From the NCBI GenBank assembly GCA_964441945.1, contig CAYTWB010000006.1:39989-103988 (forward strand): DNA of 64,000 nucleotides. The letters are read 5' to 3'. Positions within the stretch are counted from its first letter, which is position 1. The number at the start of each line of letters is the position of its first letter. Position numbers and translations under genes: made by a program. The notes under the pieces were generated by a model. The model ran no database searches. It was not told the DNA's origin and saw only the letters and a program-made list of their open reading frames with translations. Source of the DNA: JADGQM01 sp964441945. GTDB lineage: Bacteria > Desulfobacterota > Syntrophobacteria > Syntrophobacterales > Syntrophobacteraceae. Of the stretch, positions 32,898-42,133 are shown piece by piece.

Positions 32898-33831
32898 CCG
32901 GTACTTGGATAGCTGCAGAACACGGATGCAACTCAACACAATCCGTGCAAAATACAAATACTATTGTGACTTCCTCGCTTTCTTGCAGGAGCCTTTGCAA
33001 GCCATGGAGGATGGTGCAAAGCCTGACCCTCCAGCCGAAGACGTCACCCACTTACAGGTACTGGATTATCTAGAGGGATTGCAGAGACGCGAGGGTAGCA
33101 AGCGGGCCAATCGAGATTTGAAGGACTTATTGGCGCTTTACAATTGGGCCAATAAATACCGGATCATCCAAGAGAATCCTTTTCGTGGAATAGAACCATT
33201 TCCAGAAGACCCTGCCATTAAGTACATTCCCCCACCCGAAGACATCGATGCCGTCCTTATAGCAGCAGAGCCGGAAGAAACGGACATGTTGACGGTGCTC
33301 TACCATACTGGCGGCCGGATTGGTGAGATCAGACGTCTTACCTGGGAAGACGTTAATTTCGAGAAACGCAGCATAACTCTCTGGACCCGTAAACGCCACG
33401 GAGGACAGCTAGAAGAAGATAAGCTCTCGATGGGAGACTCTTTGCACAAGATGCTGATGCACAGATGGAAGCGCCGTAACAAGGAAAGCGCTTACGTGTT
33501 TTGCCGGAAGGACGGCAGCCCACATACAAAGGACGGGCAGCTCAGGCATCTCATGGAAGACCTGTGTGCGAGGGCTCAGGTGAGGCCGTTTGGTTTCCAT
33601 GCCATCCGTCATCATGTGGCCTCGATGCTTGCTGACAGCGGCAAGGCCACGCTGGGGCAGATCCAGAAGTTCTTGAGACATCGTAGGCCGACAACCACAG
33701 AAAAGTATCTCCATGAAGTCACCCGTGACCAGGTGGAGGTGGCTCAGATCTTAAACGAAAGACAAGATCTCAAAGTACCTAATCGGGTACCTAATTATCA
33801 ATTATCGATAAGCGATGAAGTGAGATTTTAA
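32701..33831 (+). CDS. Phage-type tyrosine integrase
   Basis: A 376-residue protein with an N-terminal arm-binding part, a SAM-like core-binding domain (ALTNRYLDSCRTRMQLNTIRAKYKYY) and the catalytic domain: Arg in HTGGRIGEIRRLTW, HAIRHH, LRHRRPTTTEKYLH with the nucleophile Tyr. All catalytic residues appear present. I use ATG 32701; a longer start at 32626 would overlap the helix-turn-helix domain. The tRNA-Ser fragment 50 bp downstream is the likely attachment site. Confidence 0.9.
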   Translation: MNVIPYTLSNGTVQYRVKFLFRGMWVQKKGFRSRQAAQRWEVDERRRLENPEAPATPKISFGALTNRYLDSCRTRMQLNTIRAKYKYYCDFLAFLQEPLQAMEDGAKPDPPAEDVTHLQVLDYLEGLQRREGSKRANRDLKDLLALYNWANKYRIIQENPFRGIEPFPEDPAIKYIPPPEDIDAVLIAAEPEETDMLTVLYHTGGRIGEIRRLTWEDVNFEKRSITLWTRKRHGGQLEEDKLSMGDSLHKMLMHRWKRRNKESAYVFCRKDGSPHTKDGQLRHLMEDLCARAQVRPFGFHAIRHHVASMLADSGKATLGQIQKFLRHRRPTTTEKYLHEVTRDQVEVAQILNERQDLKVPNRVPNYQLSISDEVRF

Positions 33832-33881
33832 GCGGTTATCAGGGATTTGAAGCCATTGGAAGAATGCGGCTTTAGGGTATC

Positions 33882-33950
33882 GCGCTCGCCTGCTAAGCGA
33901 GTGTAGTCCGTAGAGGGCTACCGAGGGTTCGAATCCCTCTCTCTCCGCCA
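33882..33950 (+). tRNA. 3' fragment of tRNA-Ser(GCU): attachment site
   Basis: Anticodon arm (33885-33901, anticodon GCT at 33892-33894), long variable arm (GTAG/CTAC), T arm (GAGGG-TTCGAAT-CCCTC) and 3' acceptor strand with CCA (ending 33950) are complete. The sequence 5' of it has no D arm, and the acceptor strand at the expected place (GGAAGAA) does not pair with TCTCTCC. Hence this is the leftover half produced by integration; the restored tRNA should lie at the far left end of the element, outside the window. Confidence 0.8.
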
Positions 33951-34468
33951 AATCGAATGGTTGGCCCGGTTTCGCAAAGCGCGATTCCGGGCTTTTTCTT
34001 TTCAGAGTACCTACATACCGAATTGAATTAGTCCCGGTGTGATAAGAGCCTGATGTCACCTCCAAATGCGGATTTCAGAAGAAAAGGCCTTTCACGAGTG
34101 CTTGGCAAAGATCTCAAGGAATCTCGATGGAGTCACGATGGGAATCTTCCGGTATTCAAGTCTCAAAAGATGATCGTCTACGCGTCGAGCGTCAGGGAGT
34201 ATTTCGGATGCCGGCACGGCACGCTCATCCGTGTGAACCATGTTCATCCTCGATGTTGTTGTGAACAGGTGCCCGCCATTGAATGTTCGGTTGAAAGGAG
34301 TGGACTTTGAGGAAGATTCCTGCTTTTGTTCTGCCTGTGTCCGCCTGTCTTTTGCTCCATCAATCTTTTGTCCGGCCAGAGTGACAAGATTGATTTCCAT
34401 ATGGCAGTCCATTCGCGAAAAGGAAGGGTTTTCCGTCCCCGGAAGGCTGCCCCTGAGAGGAGAAACCG
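33951..34468. other. Gene-free stretch right of the attachment site (518 bp)
   Basis: Chromosomal sequence after the tRNA fragment. Short frames exist but none has a good start or family-like sequence. No RNA gene is seen. Confidence 0.5.
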
Positions 34469-34942
34469 ATGGCTGTACAGGCAAGGTTCGCACACACGAA
34501 CATCGTGGCAAAGGACTGGAGAAGGCTTGCTCGATTCTACGAGGAAGTGTTTGGATGCACTCCCGTTCCCCCGCAAAGAGATCTTTCCGGGAAATGGCTC
34601 GAAGATGTCACCGGGGTCCCGAGCGCTCACATATGGGGCATGCACCTCAGGCTGCCGGGTCACGGTCCCGAGGGTCCAACAATCGAGATCTTCCAGTATA
34701 ACCGGGAAGAGGAAAGACTCGAAACGGCCGCCAATCGGCCTGGTCTTGCCCACATCGCCTTTGCCGTAGAGGACGTCGAATCGGCCCTTGATGCCGTGAA
34801 GACGGCAGGAGGCGGGGCTGTAGGGCAGATCGCGTCCCTGCCGATCCCTGGCGTCGGTACGCTCACAGTCGTTTATGCTACCGACCCTGAAGGGAACATC
34901 ATCGAACTGATGAAGTGGTCGAAGGTGAACATTCAGCGATGA
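34469..34942 (+). CDS. VOC-superfamily (glyoxalase/dioxygenase fold) protein
   Basis: A 157-residue protein with two beta-alpha-beta-beta-beta modules: FAHTNIVAKDWRRLARFYEEVFG in the first, AHIAFAVEDVESALDAV and TDPEGNIIELMKW in the second. His and Glu at the expected metal positions are kept. The substrate is not predictable. GAGAGGAG precedes the ATG and a terminator follows. Confidence 0.85.
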   Translation: MAVQARFAHTNIVAKDWRRLARFYEEVFGCTPVPPQRDLSGKWLEDVTGVPSAHIWGMHLRLPGHGPEGPTIEIFQYNREEERLETAANRPGLAHIAFAVEDVESALDAVKTAGGGAVGQIASLPIPGVGTLTVVYATDPEGNIIELMKWSKVNIQR

Positions 34943-35008
34943 AAACTCCAGGCTGAGAACAAGAGTGCCGCCAGGCAGGTCAATCGGCGCAGGGTGGGCT
35001 CGATAGCC

Positions 35009-35026
35009 AACCCCGTAGGGTTTTTT
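35009..35026 (+). terminator. Rho-independent terminator after the VOC gene
   Basis: AACCC (35009-35013), loop CGTA, GGGTT (35018-35022) and a T run through 35026. Confidence 0.6.
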
Positions 35027-35039
35027 CAGTAAAAAATAC

Positions 35040-35052
35040 TTGACAGTGTCAA
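35040..35052. promoter_or_regulatory. Palindromic operator and -35 box before the MarR gene
   Basis: TTGACA-G-TGTCAA is a perfect palindrome, and its left half is a consensus -35. It lies 38 bp before the MarR start, so autoregulation is likely. The matching -10 is weak. Confidence 0.6.
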
Positions 35053-35090
35053 TGACATGTTCCATTACTCACGCCAGAGAGGATAAGCCA

Positions 35091-35546
35091 ATGACAGAAA
35101 GCGCTTTTGACTTGCATCACACAGGGGATGAGCCGCATCTGCTTCGTGAGATCATGCGTACGCAGCAGGCGGTGCTGAGTGTGTTCAGTCGCCAGGTAGG
35201 AATGCCGGCGGCGCGGTTGGCGCTGATGCGGGTTATTGCGGTTTGTCATCCGGAGGCTGTTGGGATCATGTGGATCGCTCGACAACTGGGCATCAACGCG
35301 GCAGCCGTCACCCGCCAGGTGAAGGCTATGGAAAACGACCGGTTGGTTGAGCGTTGGCCGGATGCCAGGGATGGTCGACGCAGCCAAATCAAATTGACGG
35401 CTGACGGGCTAAGCGTTTTTCAGGAGTTGCACGAGCGAGCCCATGCTCTCGATCGATCAGTCAGCACCGCTCTCAGCGCTGAGGACATGGCCGCCACGGT
35501 ACGGGTGCTGGCTCATGTTCGTGCCGCTCTCGAAGCGTTGTCCTGA
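35091..35546 (+). CDS. MarR-family transcription regulator
   Basis: A 151-residue winged-helix protein: IARQLGINAAAVTRQVKAMENDRLVERWPDARDGRRSQIKLTADG, the DNA-binding helix and wing of MarR. AGAGGATAAG precedes the ATG. It starts an operon with the methyltransferase and the membrane protein (40 and 4 bp spacing), which it may control together with itself. Confidence 0.88.
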   Translation: MTESAFDLHHTGDEPHLLREIMRTQQAVLSVFSRQVGMPAARLALMRVIAVCHPEAVGIMWIARQLGINAAAVTRQVKAMENDRLVERWPDARDGRRSQIKLTADGLSVFQELHERAHALDRSVSTALSAEDMAATVRVLAHVRAALEALS

Positions 35547-35585
35547 AAGGAGTGATAGGAGCAATGAAAAACAGGAGGAGGATTC

Positions 35586-36401
35586 GTGCAGATTGACAAC
35601 GAGATCTACCAGACACACGGCCATGAGTGGTGGTCTGATGGTGCCTCATTCAGCATTACCAGCCTCAGATATTGCATGAACCCGGTACGATACGGGTATT
35701 TCAAGCGCAAGCTTCAGCAGCTTGATCTTCCGGGCAAGACGCTGCTGGATGTCGGTTGCGGGGGCGGTCTTCTTGCGGAGGAATTCGCGCGGGACGGGTT
35801 TGCCGTAACGGGTATCGATCCGGCGACCAATTCGCTCGAAGCGGCGCGGAAGCATGCAGCCGACAACAACCTGGAGATCGACTATCGTGCGGGACGGGGA
35901 GAAGCCCTGCCGCTTCCGGACGGTGCCTTCGATATCGTTGCCTGTTGCGATGTGCTCGAACATGTGGACGATTTCCACCGGGTAATCGGCGAGATCGCCC
36001 GTATGCTGAAGCCGGGTGGAGTATTCTGCTATGATACGGTCAATCGAACCTGGCCAAGCAAGGTTGCCATGATCAAAATCAGCCAGGAATGGAGTTTCAC
36101 CAGGTGGGCCCCACCCAACGGCCATGTTTGGGAGAAATTCATCAAGCCGAGCGAACTCATTGCTGCTATGAACGGTTGGGGACTCATAAATCAGGATCTC
36201 ACAGGCATTTCATCGAGAAAGAGCCCTCTGGCAATGCTCGCAAATCTTCGAGCCCTGAAAAAGGGACGGCTGAGCAACCGGGAGATCGCTGCCGCTTTCG
36301 CGGTGTGCGAATCCGAAGACCTGAAAATATCCTACATGGGCTACGCTATCAGAAGTGCTTCGGTTAAGGACCCATCAAGAAAGGGAAGCGAAAATCCTTG
36401 A
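35586..36401 (+). CDS. UbiG-like class I SAM methyltransferase
   Basis: A 271-residue protein: FKRKLQQLDLPGKTLLDVGCGGGLL (motif I at 53-63), VTGIDPATNSLEAARKHA, DIVACCDVLEHVDDFHRVI, MLKPGGVFCYDT. It resembles UbiG, the O-methyltransferase of quinone synthesis, including the opening region DNEIYQTHGHEWW. The start is GTG 35586 with GAGGAGG before it. Its partner genes do not prove a quinone substrate. Confidence 0.83.
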   Translation: MQIDNEIYQTHGHEWWSDGASFSITSLRYCMNPVRYGYFKRKLQQLDLPGKTLLDVGCGGGLLAEEFARDGFAVTGIDPATNSLEAARKHAADNNLEIDYRAGRGEALPLPDGAFDIVACCDVLEHVDDFHRVIGEIARMLKPGGVFCYDTVNRTWPSKVAMIKISQEWSFTRWAPPNGHVWEKFIKPSELIAAMNGWGLINQDLTGISSRKSPLAMLANLRALKKGRLSNREIAAAFAVCESEDLKISYMGYAIRSASVKDPSRKGSENP

Positions 36402-37702
36402 ACATTGTCTTCTTTGCTATGGTCCTGATCGCATTCTTTACCGCCGCATGGAACCAGTTCACCTGGGTCCCTGAAGCGGGGATGGATTCTCCCATGGAAC
36501 GCCTCACGAAGGCCATGGTGGATTCGGCTGGAAGCGCCGTGGAGCTGGCGCTGGGGCTTGTGGGAGTCATGACCCTCTTTCTCGGGCTCATGAAAGTAGC
36601 GGAGGCCGGCGGCCTTCTCAAGGTCATCGCCCGCCTCATTCGTCCCCTGATGGTTCGGCTCTTCCCCGATGTGCCCCCCGATCATCCGGCAATGGGTGCG
36701 ATGATCCTCAATCTTTCCGCCAATGTCATGGGTCTTGGGAATGCTGCGACCCCTTTCGGCATCCGTGCCATGCAGGAGCTCAACACGCTCAATGCGCACC
36801 CGGGAACGGCCACGAACGCCATGGTGCTCTTTCTGGCCATCAATACCGCAAGCGTCACCCTGCTCCCGACCGGAGTCATTGCTCTCAGGGCTTCCGCAGG
36901 CTCTGCGGACCCGGCGGGAATTCTGCCGACGACGCTCTTTGCTTCGATCGTTGCCACCATTTCGGCCATCCTGGTGACTCGGGCACTGCGGGATTTTTTC
37001 CCGGTCCGTGATACGGATGAACCCGCCCCGGTAGAGGAGGAAGTGCGCAATGCAGCCGCCACGGCCTCGGGGCAGACAGCTGCGCAGGAGGAGGCAGGGG
37101 AAGGCTACCCGCTCTGGGCCGGTGCCCTGGCGCTCGGTGCGGTGGTCGCAGTCGTTCCGCTGACGATCTTCTTCGGCAAAGCGATCTCACCCTGGATTAT
37201 TCCCGGGCTCATGATCGGGTTCCTCACCTTCGGCATGGCTCGAGGTGTGTGCGTATACGAGGTGCTCGTGGACGGGGCCAGGGAAGGTTTTCAGGTCGCG
37301 GTGAGGATCATCCCGTACCTGGTGGCAATTCTGGTCGCAGTCGGCATGTTTCGTGCCAGTGGAGCGATGGAGATCCTGGTGAAGGGGCTTGGCGGATGGA
37401 CCGGCATGCTGGGACTCCCCCCGGAGGGGCTCACCATGGCAATCCTTCGCTCTCTCTCCGGCTCCGGGGCATACGCCGTACTGGCCTCCTTCATCAAAGA
37501 CCCCGCTATTGGTCCGGACAGCTACACGGGCTACCTGGTCTCGACCATACAGGGGTCTTCGGAGACGACCTTCTACGTTCTCGCGGTCTATTTCGGGGCC
37601 GTACAGGTAAAGCGCATCCGGCATGCTCTGGCGGCCGGGATCATTGCGGACCTGATTGCGGTGATTGCCTCGGTGGTGATCTGCAAGCTCCTTCACGGCT
37701 GA
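36398..37702 (+). CDS. SpmA/SpmB-type nucleoside-recognition membrane protein
   Basis: A 434-residue membrane protein. The N-terminal half contains NLSANVMGLGNAATPFGIRAMQEL, the C-terminal half GMFRASGAMEILVKGL and STIQGSSETTFYVLAVYFGAV, the two Gate domains found separately in SpmA and SpmB; here both are in one chain with a charged linker (about 205-235). Such fusions occur widely in bacteria that do not sporulate. The start is TTG, overlapping the methyltransferase stop. The transported substrate is unknown. Confidence 0.85.
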   Translation: MNIVFFAMVLIAFFTAAWNQFTWVPEAGMDSPMERLTKAMVDSAGSAVELALGLVGVMTLFLGLMKVAEAGGLLKVIARLIRPLMVRLFPDVPPDHPAMGAMILNLSANVMGLGNAATPFGIRAMQELNTLNAHPGTATNAMVLFLAINTASVTLLPTGVIALRASAGSADPAGILPTTLFASIVATISAILVTRALRDFFPVRDTDEPAPVEEEVRNAAATASGQTAAQEEAGEGYPLWAGALALGAVVAVVPLTIFFGKAISPWIIPGLMIGFLTFGMARGVCVYEVLVDGAREGFQVAVRIIPYLVAILVAVGMFRASGAMEILVKGLGGWTGMLGLPPEGLTMAILRSLSGSGAYAVLASFIKDPAIGPDSYTGYLVSTIQGSSETTFYVLAVYFGAVQVKRIRHALAAGIIADLIAVIASVVICKLLHG

Positions 37703-37845
37703 AGACGTTCGGCGGTTCACATTGCGCACCATTCAGAAGGGGAGTTCCAGGATTCCCGGCAGGCGTTCTTTTCCGGTCAAATACATTCTCCGACCAAAGG
37801 GCCCGCCGTTGTCGGTCGCACCCGGCGACTTCTCTTCCGCCGGCG

Positions 37846-38289
37846 CTACCAGGCACTCATTCTTCTCGACACGGAAGCTTTGTATTCTTCTATTCGCAGG
37901 TCGTAATTCGTTCCGATGGGTTGCTTCAGGATCACCTTCCAGTATTCTCGCGGTTCGGTGAAGAGGAAATAGAACCCTGCATGCCTGAAGGTGGGCCTGG
38001 TTATGGTGATCCGGCGTTCTGTACCGGGGACGACGGGGAACACACCGAGCACATCGGGGCCCCAATCCTCTGCCAGAAAGGTCGATTCGATCCGGTCGTA
38101 GATGTCGTTGGCAAACTGATTTTCGTCGACCTCCTTGATGACCATCCAGAAGACCTTCCCGCTGTTTGCGGAGGCGTCCGGTTGGATGGTGATCCACATT
38201 TGCAAAGGGGTGAGAGCGGGTTTCTTGGGTCCGCAAGCGACCAGGGCAATCGCAAGACATACCAGGATCATGATCTTCCGTTGAATCAT
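37846..38289 (-). CDS. tssJ: TssJ-like T6SS outer-membrane lipoprotein (first copy)
   Basis: A 147-residue protein with a lipoprotein signal (LVCLAIALVAC, lipid on the Cys) and a TssJ-type beta-sandwich: MWITIQPDASANSG, FWMVIKEVDENQFANDIYDRI, RHAGFYFLFTEPREYWKVIL. TssJ anchors TssM at the outer membrane. It is the last gene of the minus-strand locus; a second TssJ-like gene lies at 54.1 kb next to tssM. GGAGGGGAG precedes the ATG. Confidence 0.8.
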   Translation of the reverse strand: MIQRKIMILVCLAIALVACGPKKPALTPLQMWITIQPDASANSGKVFWMVIKEVDENQFANDIYDRIESTFLAEDWGPDVLGVFPVVPGTERRITITRPTFRHAGFYFLFTEPREYWKVILKQPIGTNYDLRIEEYKASVSRRMSAW

Positions 38290-38321
38290 CTCCCCTCCAA
38301 CATACTGAAAGAGAAGAATTC

Positions 38322-38405
38322 AAACACGAAGACACGAAGGCCATGAAAAGATGATCCCAACAGGATCTCAGCAGCTTTCTGGGTGCGCTTTGTGCCTTTG
38401 TGTTT
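38322..38405. repeat. Dispersed repeat with opposed arms
   Basis: AAACACGAAGACACGAAGG (38322-38340) and CTTTGTGCCTTTGTGTTT (38388-38405) are inverted copies (15 of 18), a repeat type widespread in bacterial intergenic regions. It separates the zinc-knuckle gene from the first tssJ. Confidence 0.65.
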
Positions 38406-38485
38406 AGACATGGGAATTCCTATACGCTTGCTCAGGGTGTGATTCACCGCATCGTCAGCACAGCCGGTTGCCCTGCCCACAGGGG

Positions 38486-39283
38486 TCAGGTCTTTGGGGT
38501 GTCCAGTTCATCCCTGAGGCGGTCGAGGAGCTTTCGGTGGCGCTGCCGGGCGATCTGCACGGCCAGCTCCGCATCGGTCGAGAGACATGCCCGGCACAAG
38601 ATGAATCCGTCCACCTCACTAAAAAAACCGGTCCGAAGCGCACGGTCGCAGCAGGCGCATCGATCCTCAGCGCCATGGGTTTCGACTCGGTCTGAAAGGT
38701 CCTTTTTTGAAGGAGCTTGAGGCGCCCCGGGGAGGGTTTGAACCGACGGGGTTTTTGCTTCAGCCGGCATGGCGTAATAACAGTCGGGGCAGAACGTCTC
38801 ACCATTCACAACCCTGGCTCCACCTTGCGGAATGCGCCGCCCGCAGCCCTTACACTGGACGTATGCCGCCAGGCCGACACTCACCCGGGCGATGAGTGCA
38901 TCGTTCCCTTCCGCCTGCGCCTCTGCATCCCCGGCATCCGCTTCGCTCTGTCCGGCGTCCTCGGCTTCCGCCGCCACCGCATTCGGTATGGTCACCAGTT
39001 CTTGATAGCAGCCGGAACAAAAGGTCCAGCTTCCCAGCTTCTTGTGTTCTCCCGGTTCGAGCTCCTTTTTGCAGACTACGCACCGGAGGGCTTTTGACCC
39101 GGCATCCGCGGCATCAGACCGGGCCTGAAGCTGCCCAGGAGGTCGATCTGCTTCCGTTTTGCCAGGCCCCTTCATCAACCCTTCGAAGCAGGAGGGGCAA
39201 AACGGCCACTCGGCCACCTTTCTACAGTCATCATCAGCTATATCTTTCCCACATCCACGACATATCATGGTTTGCTTCTCCAT
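38486..39283 (-). CDS. Protein with four LIM-like zinc knuckles in the T6SS locus
   Basis: A 265-residue protein built from four copies of a CxxC-x(about 16)-CxxC module: CRGCGKDI to CPSC, CVVCKKEL to CSGC, CKGCGRRI to CPDC and CACCDRAL to CRAC, with acidic low-complexity linkers. Each resembles a single LIM or zinc-ribbon finger, a protein-binding fold. The start at 39283 follows GGGGCAGG; ATG 39301 is an alternative. It lies 21 bp after the 605-residue unknown and may be its partner or immunity protein. Confidence 0.7.
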   Translation of the reverse strand: MEKQTMICRGCGKDIADDDCRKVAEWPFCPSCFEGLMKGPGKTEADRPPGQLQARSDAADAGSKALRCVVCKKELEPGEHKKLGSWTFCSGCYQELVTIPNAVAAEAEDAGQSEADAGDAEAQAEGNDALIARVSVGLAAYVQCKGCGRRIPQGGARVVNGETFCPDCYYAMPAEAKTPSVQTLPGAPQAPSKKDLSDRVETHGAEDRCACCDRALRTGFFSEVDGFILCRACLSTDAELAVQIARQRHRKLLDRLRDELDTPKT

Positions 39284-39304
39284 ACCTGCCCCAATCCGCA
39301 TCCT

Positions 39305-41122
39305 TTAGACCTTCGACTTCATGGCCTCGAGTACGCCTTCAAGCGTGGCAGAGTCTGTAGGATGGACCGGTATCCCGTTGTTTTTCAAGTAGAAGACCGC
39401 CCTGGTGATGCAATGTTCCTCGCCTTTCAAGCGCTTATCCGTTACGGGTATCCAATAATTAGGGTCGACTGAATTGAGCAAGATGAGAAGCGCATCACAA
39501 AAGAAGACGAGATACGAACTGGACCGCGTCCCGATCTTGCCGCCTCCATACCAGGTTGTGTAGCAGGTATTTCCGACCTTGTTTTCTGCAAACAATGTGT
39601 AGGTGACCTTGTTCAATTCCTTGAAGCTGTTGCACTGGGATACAGCTTTTTTGAAGGCCTCGGCTCGGAGTTGTCCGGTTTGCCCGTGCGTCCAGGAAGG
39701 GTTATTCTGGTTGAACCAGACATATTCGCGACACGACGCCATAATGCTGAGACGCAAACCTTCAACCATATCCGCATGGCTCCAATCCTGTAGCAGCTTT
39801 TCTATCGTTCTCGTAATGTACGACGATTTAAAAAGAGGGAAGTGTCTATTCATTTTGAACTTTTGAATCAGTGGACAGTACTTTTCGTCGAACAGAGCAA
39901 GGAATGTATAGCTATGGTCCCTTGACTGTTGACTCTGCCGGGCTATCAGGTAATCGCTGACCTGCTGGTGGGGTTGCTGGTAGTAGTCCATGGGCTTCTG
40001 AGGGAGGAAGCATAAATCCCATGGATATTTTTTGTAATTCCCAAAATTGGATATGCCTCCATCGATATAAACGGACTTGACCCAGCATACAGGGGAGTTG
40101 ATTTCGTACGTCGCCGATTGAGCCTTGTTCATGAATTTCATGTGAAACGACCTGGTCGTATACGCTATTTCTATGTCGACTGCCTCTTTGATTTTTCCAG
40201 CCTTTTGGAGTCGGAAGACTTCAACGTTCACGTCCGATTCGAGCAGCTGCGAAAAATACTTGTACTTGACACCCGTGGGGCAATCCAGGCAGGTACCGAT
40301 GGTTCGCCACAAAGGGGATTCTGCGTCCTTGAAAGCCTTCAATCCCGATTTATCCTTGTCGCCGTGTTGAACATAGGCGGCCTTCATCTGAAGAGAGGTC
40401 ACTCCTTTTGCGTCAAGAACTCCATCTTTGTCCCTTTTGCCTGTCCCGATGATCTTGGCATCGTGCAGTGCCGGGTCCAGTGCTTCTACGTAGGTGACTT
40501 CCTTTTCGTATATTCTGACAATACACTCTTCCGGAACAGGAGCAGGCTTGGAATCGGTCTCCGGTGGTTTGATCAGGAAACGCTTTATCTTATCCTTCTT
40601 GTATTTTGGACCTCCCTTGGTCATGTCGAATGAAGTCAATCCGTCAACAAGCGCTACAAACTCCGGTTTGCCGATCTCAGCCACACTCTCTTTGGGTCTG
40701 GCTTGAAAAAGCGAATCGAGCTTCTGTTGCAGCAGGAAGTGCAATTGAGATTCAAAGGTGTACCCTCCGGGAACAAGGTGCTCTTGACCTTTAGTAAAAG
40801 CGCCAAAGGGTGTTCCCTTTCCTGGGTCGGTTTCCGGGCGGAAGCCGGTCCCGGCACGCCAGCAACCCTCGCTTCGAGACATCCAGAAGTACCTTGACAA
40901 CAACTTAATGCCTTCTTTGAAAAAGCCAAAAAGATGCGGATGGTGACTGAGTATCACCGCCGATTCGGGAAGGATCAGGAATTCATTCATGCCGATGTCA
41001 ACCTTTTCAATGGTGAGCGTGGTCCTTCTCGGCAATTTGGTGGTCAAGGTATCCTGGGTTACCGACTCAATCGAGCCGTCATTGAATGAAAACCAAAGCT
41101 CAAAAATATTCTGGAATGTCAT
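39305..41122 (-). CDS. Large unknown protein of the T6SS locus (605 residues)
   Basis: No family recognised. The N-terminal third looks like a regular alpha/beta fold (FQNIFELWFSFNDGSI, LTIEKVDIGMNEFLILPES), followed by a lysine-rich central part and a C-terminal half rich in aromatic residues and Cys. No signal peptide or membrane helix. AGGAGG lies 7 bases before ATG 41122. Place in the locus, between TssG and the zinc-knuckle gene, makes a T6SS cargo protein plausible. Confidence 0.6.
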   Translation of the reverse strand: MTFQNIFELWFSFNDGSIESVTQDTLTTKLPRRTTLTIEKVDIGMNEFLILPESAVILSHHPHLFGFFKEGIKLLSRYFWMSRSEGCWRAGTGFRPETDPGKGTPFGAFTKGQEHLVPGGYTFESQLHFLLQQKLDSLFQARPKESVAEIGKPEFVALVDGLTSFDMTKGGPKYKKDKIKRFLIKPPETDSKPAPVPEECIVRIYEKEVTYVEALDPALHDAKIIGTGKRDKDGVLDAKGVTSLQMKAAYVQHGDKDKSGLKAFKDAESPLWRTIGTCLDCPTGVKYKYFSQLLESDVNVEVFRLQKAGKIKEAVDIEIAYTTRSFHMKFMNKAQSATYEINSPVCWVKSVYIDGGISNFGNYKKYPWDLCFLPQKPMDYYQQPHQQVSDYLIARQSQQSRDHSYTFLALFDEKYCPLIQKFKMNRHFPLFKSSYITRTIEKLLQDWSHADMVEGLRLSIMASCREYVWFNQNNPSWTHGQTGQLRAEAFKKAVSQCNSFKELNKVTYTLFAENKVGNTCYTTWYGGGKIGTRSSSYLVFFCDALLILLNSVDPNYWIPVTDKRLKGEEHCITRAVFYLKNNGIPVHPTDSATLEGVLEAMKSKV

Positions 41123-41143
41123 GGGAACCACCTCCTTTTGGGT

Positions 41144-41995
41144 TCACTCGACCAGGTGTCCTCGATAGATGGGCACACGTCGCTGCTGCCTTGCGCCGCC
41201 CTTAATCCTGTCATACCCGAGAAAGCTCTCGGCATGCAGCCTGGCCCAACTCGTCTGTGATCGGATCACCAGAAAGACCTCCAGGTCAATCCCCACGCTC
41301 TTGAGCAACGGGAAGACGATCGCTTCCATGCGCCCCCGGATTTCACGGGGCCACGGCACGCCCATACCGGTCCGCTCGTCTTCGCTCGTGAGCACAACCC
41401 TCAAGCCGTGTACCGGCTGATGGGCCCGCTTGCCGAAAACCGATCTGCCATCGAGGCAAGATCGGCCCAGTACAATATCTTTCGTTTCCAGGCTGCGGCT
41501 GAGGACCGCTTTCTCCACACTCACGGCCAGCTCCGGAAAGACAACGCTGAAGAGCCAGTGCAGGATTGTACAGGACCGGAGATTGAGCATTCCGGCAAAC
41601 TGCCTCCTGGCCAGTGTCCAGTCGGGAAACAGCTCCGGGTTGATTTCAGGATAGAGGCTCAAGATGAACCGCTGGAGCAGATGCCGGTCGAAGAAGCTCA
41701 AGAAATCAGCAAAGGAATCCGGATCAATGAAGCCTTGATCCATTTGCTTCAGGAAGTAGGTAGGGAGGGGGGTCTGAGCGCTCAGCAATCCAAGGTTCAC
41801 GGTGACAATCACTTTGGGTTCAGGGGTGTCGCGAAACTTGATGCTTTCGAGAAGACACGGCTGAGAGCTGAGCCTCTGGCAGCTTCTAAAAACGATCTGA
41901 TCTTGACGATACCCCATCGTGTGAAGAAGCCGGAGGAGTGATATGAAGTCGAATCGATGGATTTGCTTCGAAATTCTTCCCTTGAGGGCCATCAT
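41144..41995 (-). CDS. tssG: TssG, T6SS baseplate subunit
   Basis: A 283-residue protein: IHRFDFISLLRLLHTMGYRQDQIVFRSCQRLSS at the N-terminus, the family's opening, and a TssG-like C-terminal beta domain (VGIDLEVFLVIRSQTSWARL). It is shorter than many TssG proteins. I use ATG 41995 with GGAACGGAAG before it; a GTG ten codons upstream is possible. TssG with TssF forms the baseplate wedge; tssF is three genes upstream. Confidence 0.8.
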   Translation of the reverse strand: MMALKGRISKQIHRFDFISLLRLLHTMGYRQDQIVFRSCQRLSSQPCLLESIKFRDTPEPKVIVTVNLGLLSAQTPLPTYFLKQMDQGFIDPDSFADFLSFFDRHLLQRFILSLYPEINPELFPDWTLARRQFAGMLNLRSCTILHWLFSVVFPELAVSVEKAVLSRSLETKDIVLGRSCLDGRSVFGKRAHQPVHGLRVVLTSEDERTGMGVPWPREIRGRMEAIVFPLLKSVGIDLEVFLVIRSQTSWARLHAESFLGYDRIKGGARQQRRVPIYRGHLVE

Positions 41996-42133
41996 CTTCC
42001 GTTCCCAATTGTTCGGAAACCCCACAGTTCACCGCAGAGCGGCATAGAATAAGGCAAAGGAGTGTTTCGTCCAGCGGCGAAACCGCCAATACACCTGAGA
42101 GGCCGTCTGAAAACTGGTTTACGATGCCGTCAA

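Noticed and set aside
33858..33950. Intact tRNA-Ser
   Set aside because: No D arm, and the 5' strand GGAAGAA cannot pair properly with TCTCTCC; only the 3' part is real.
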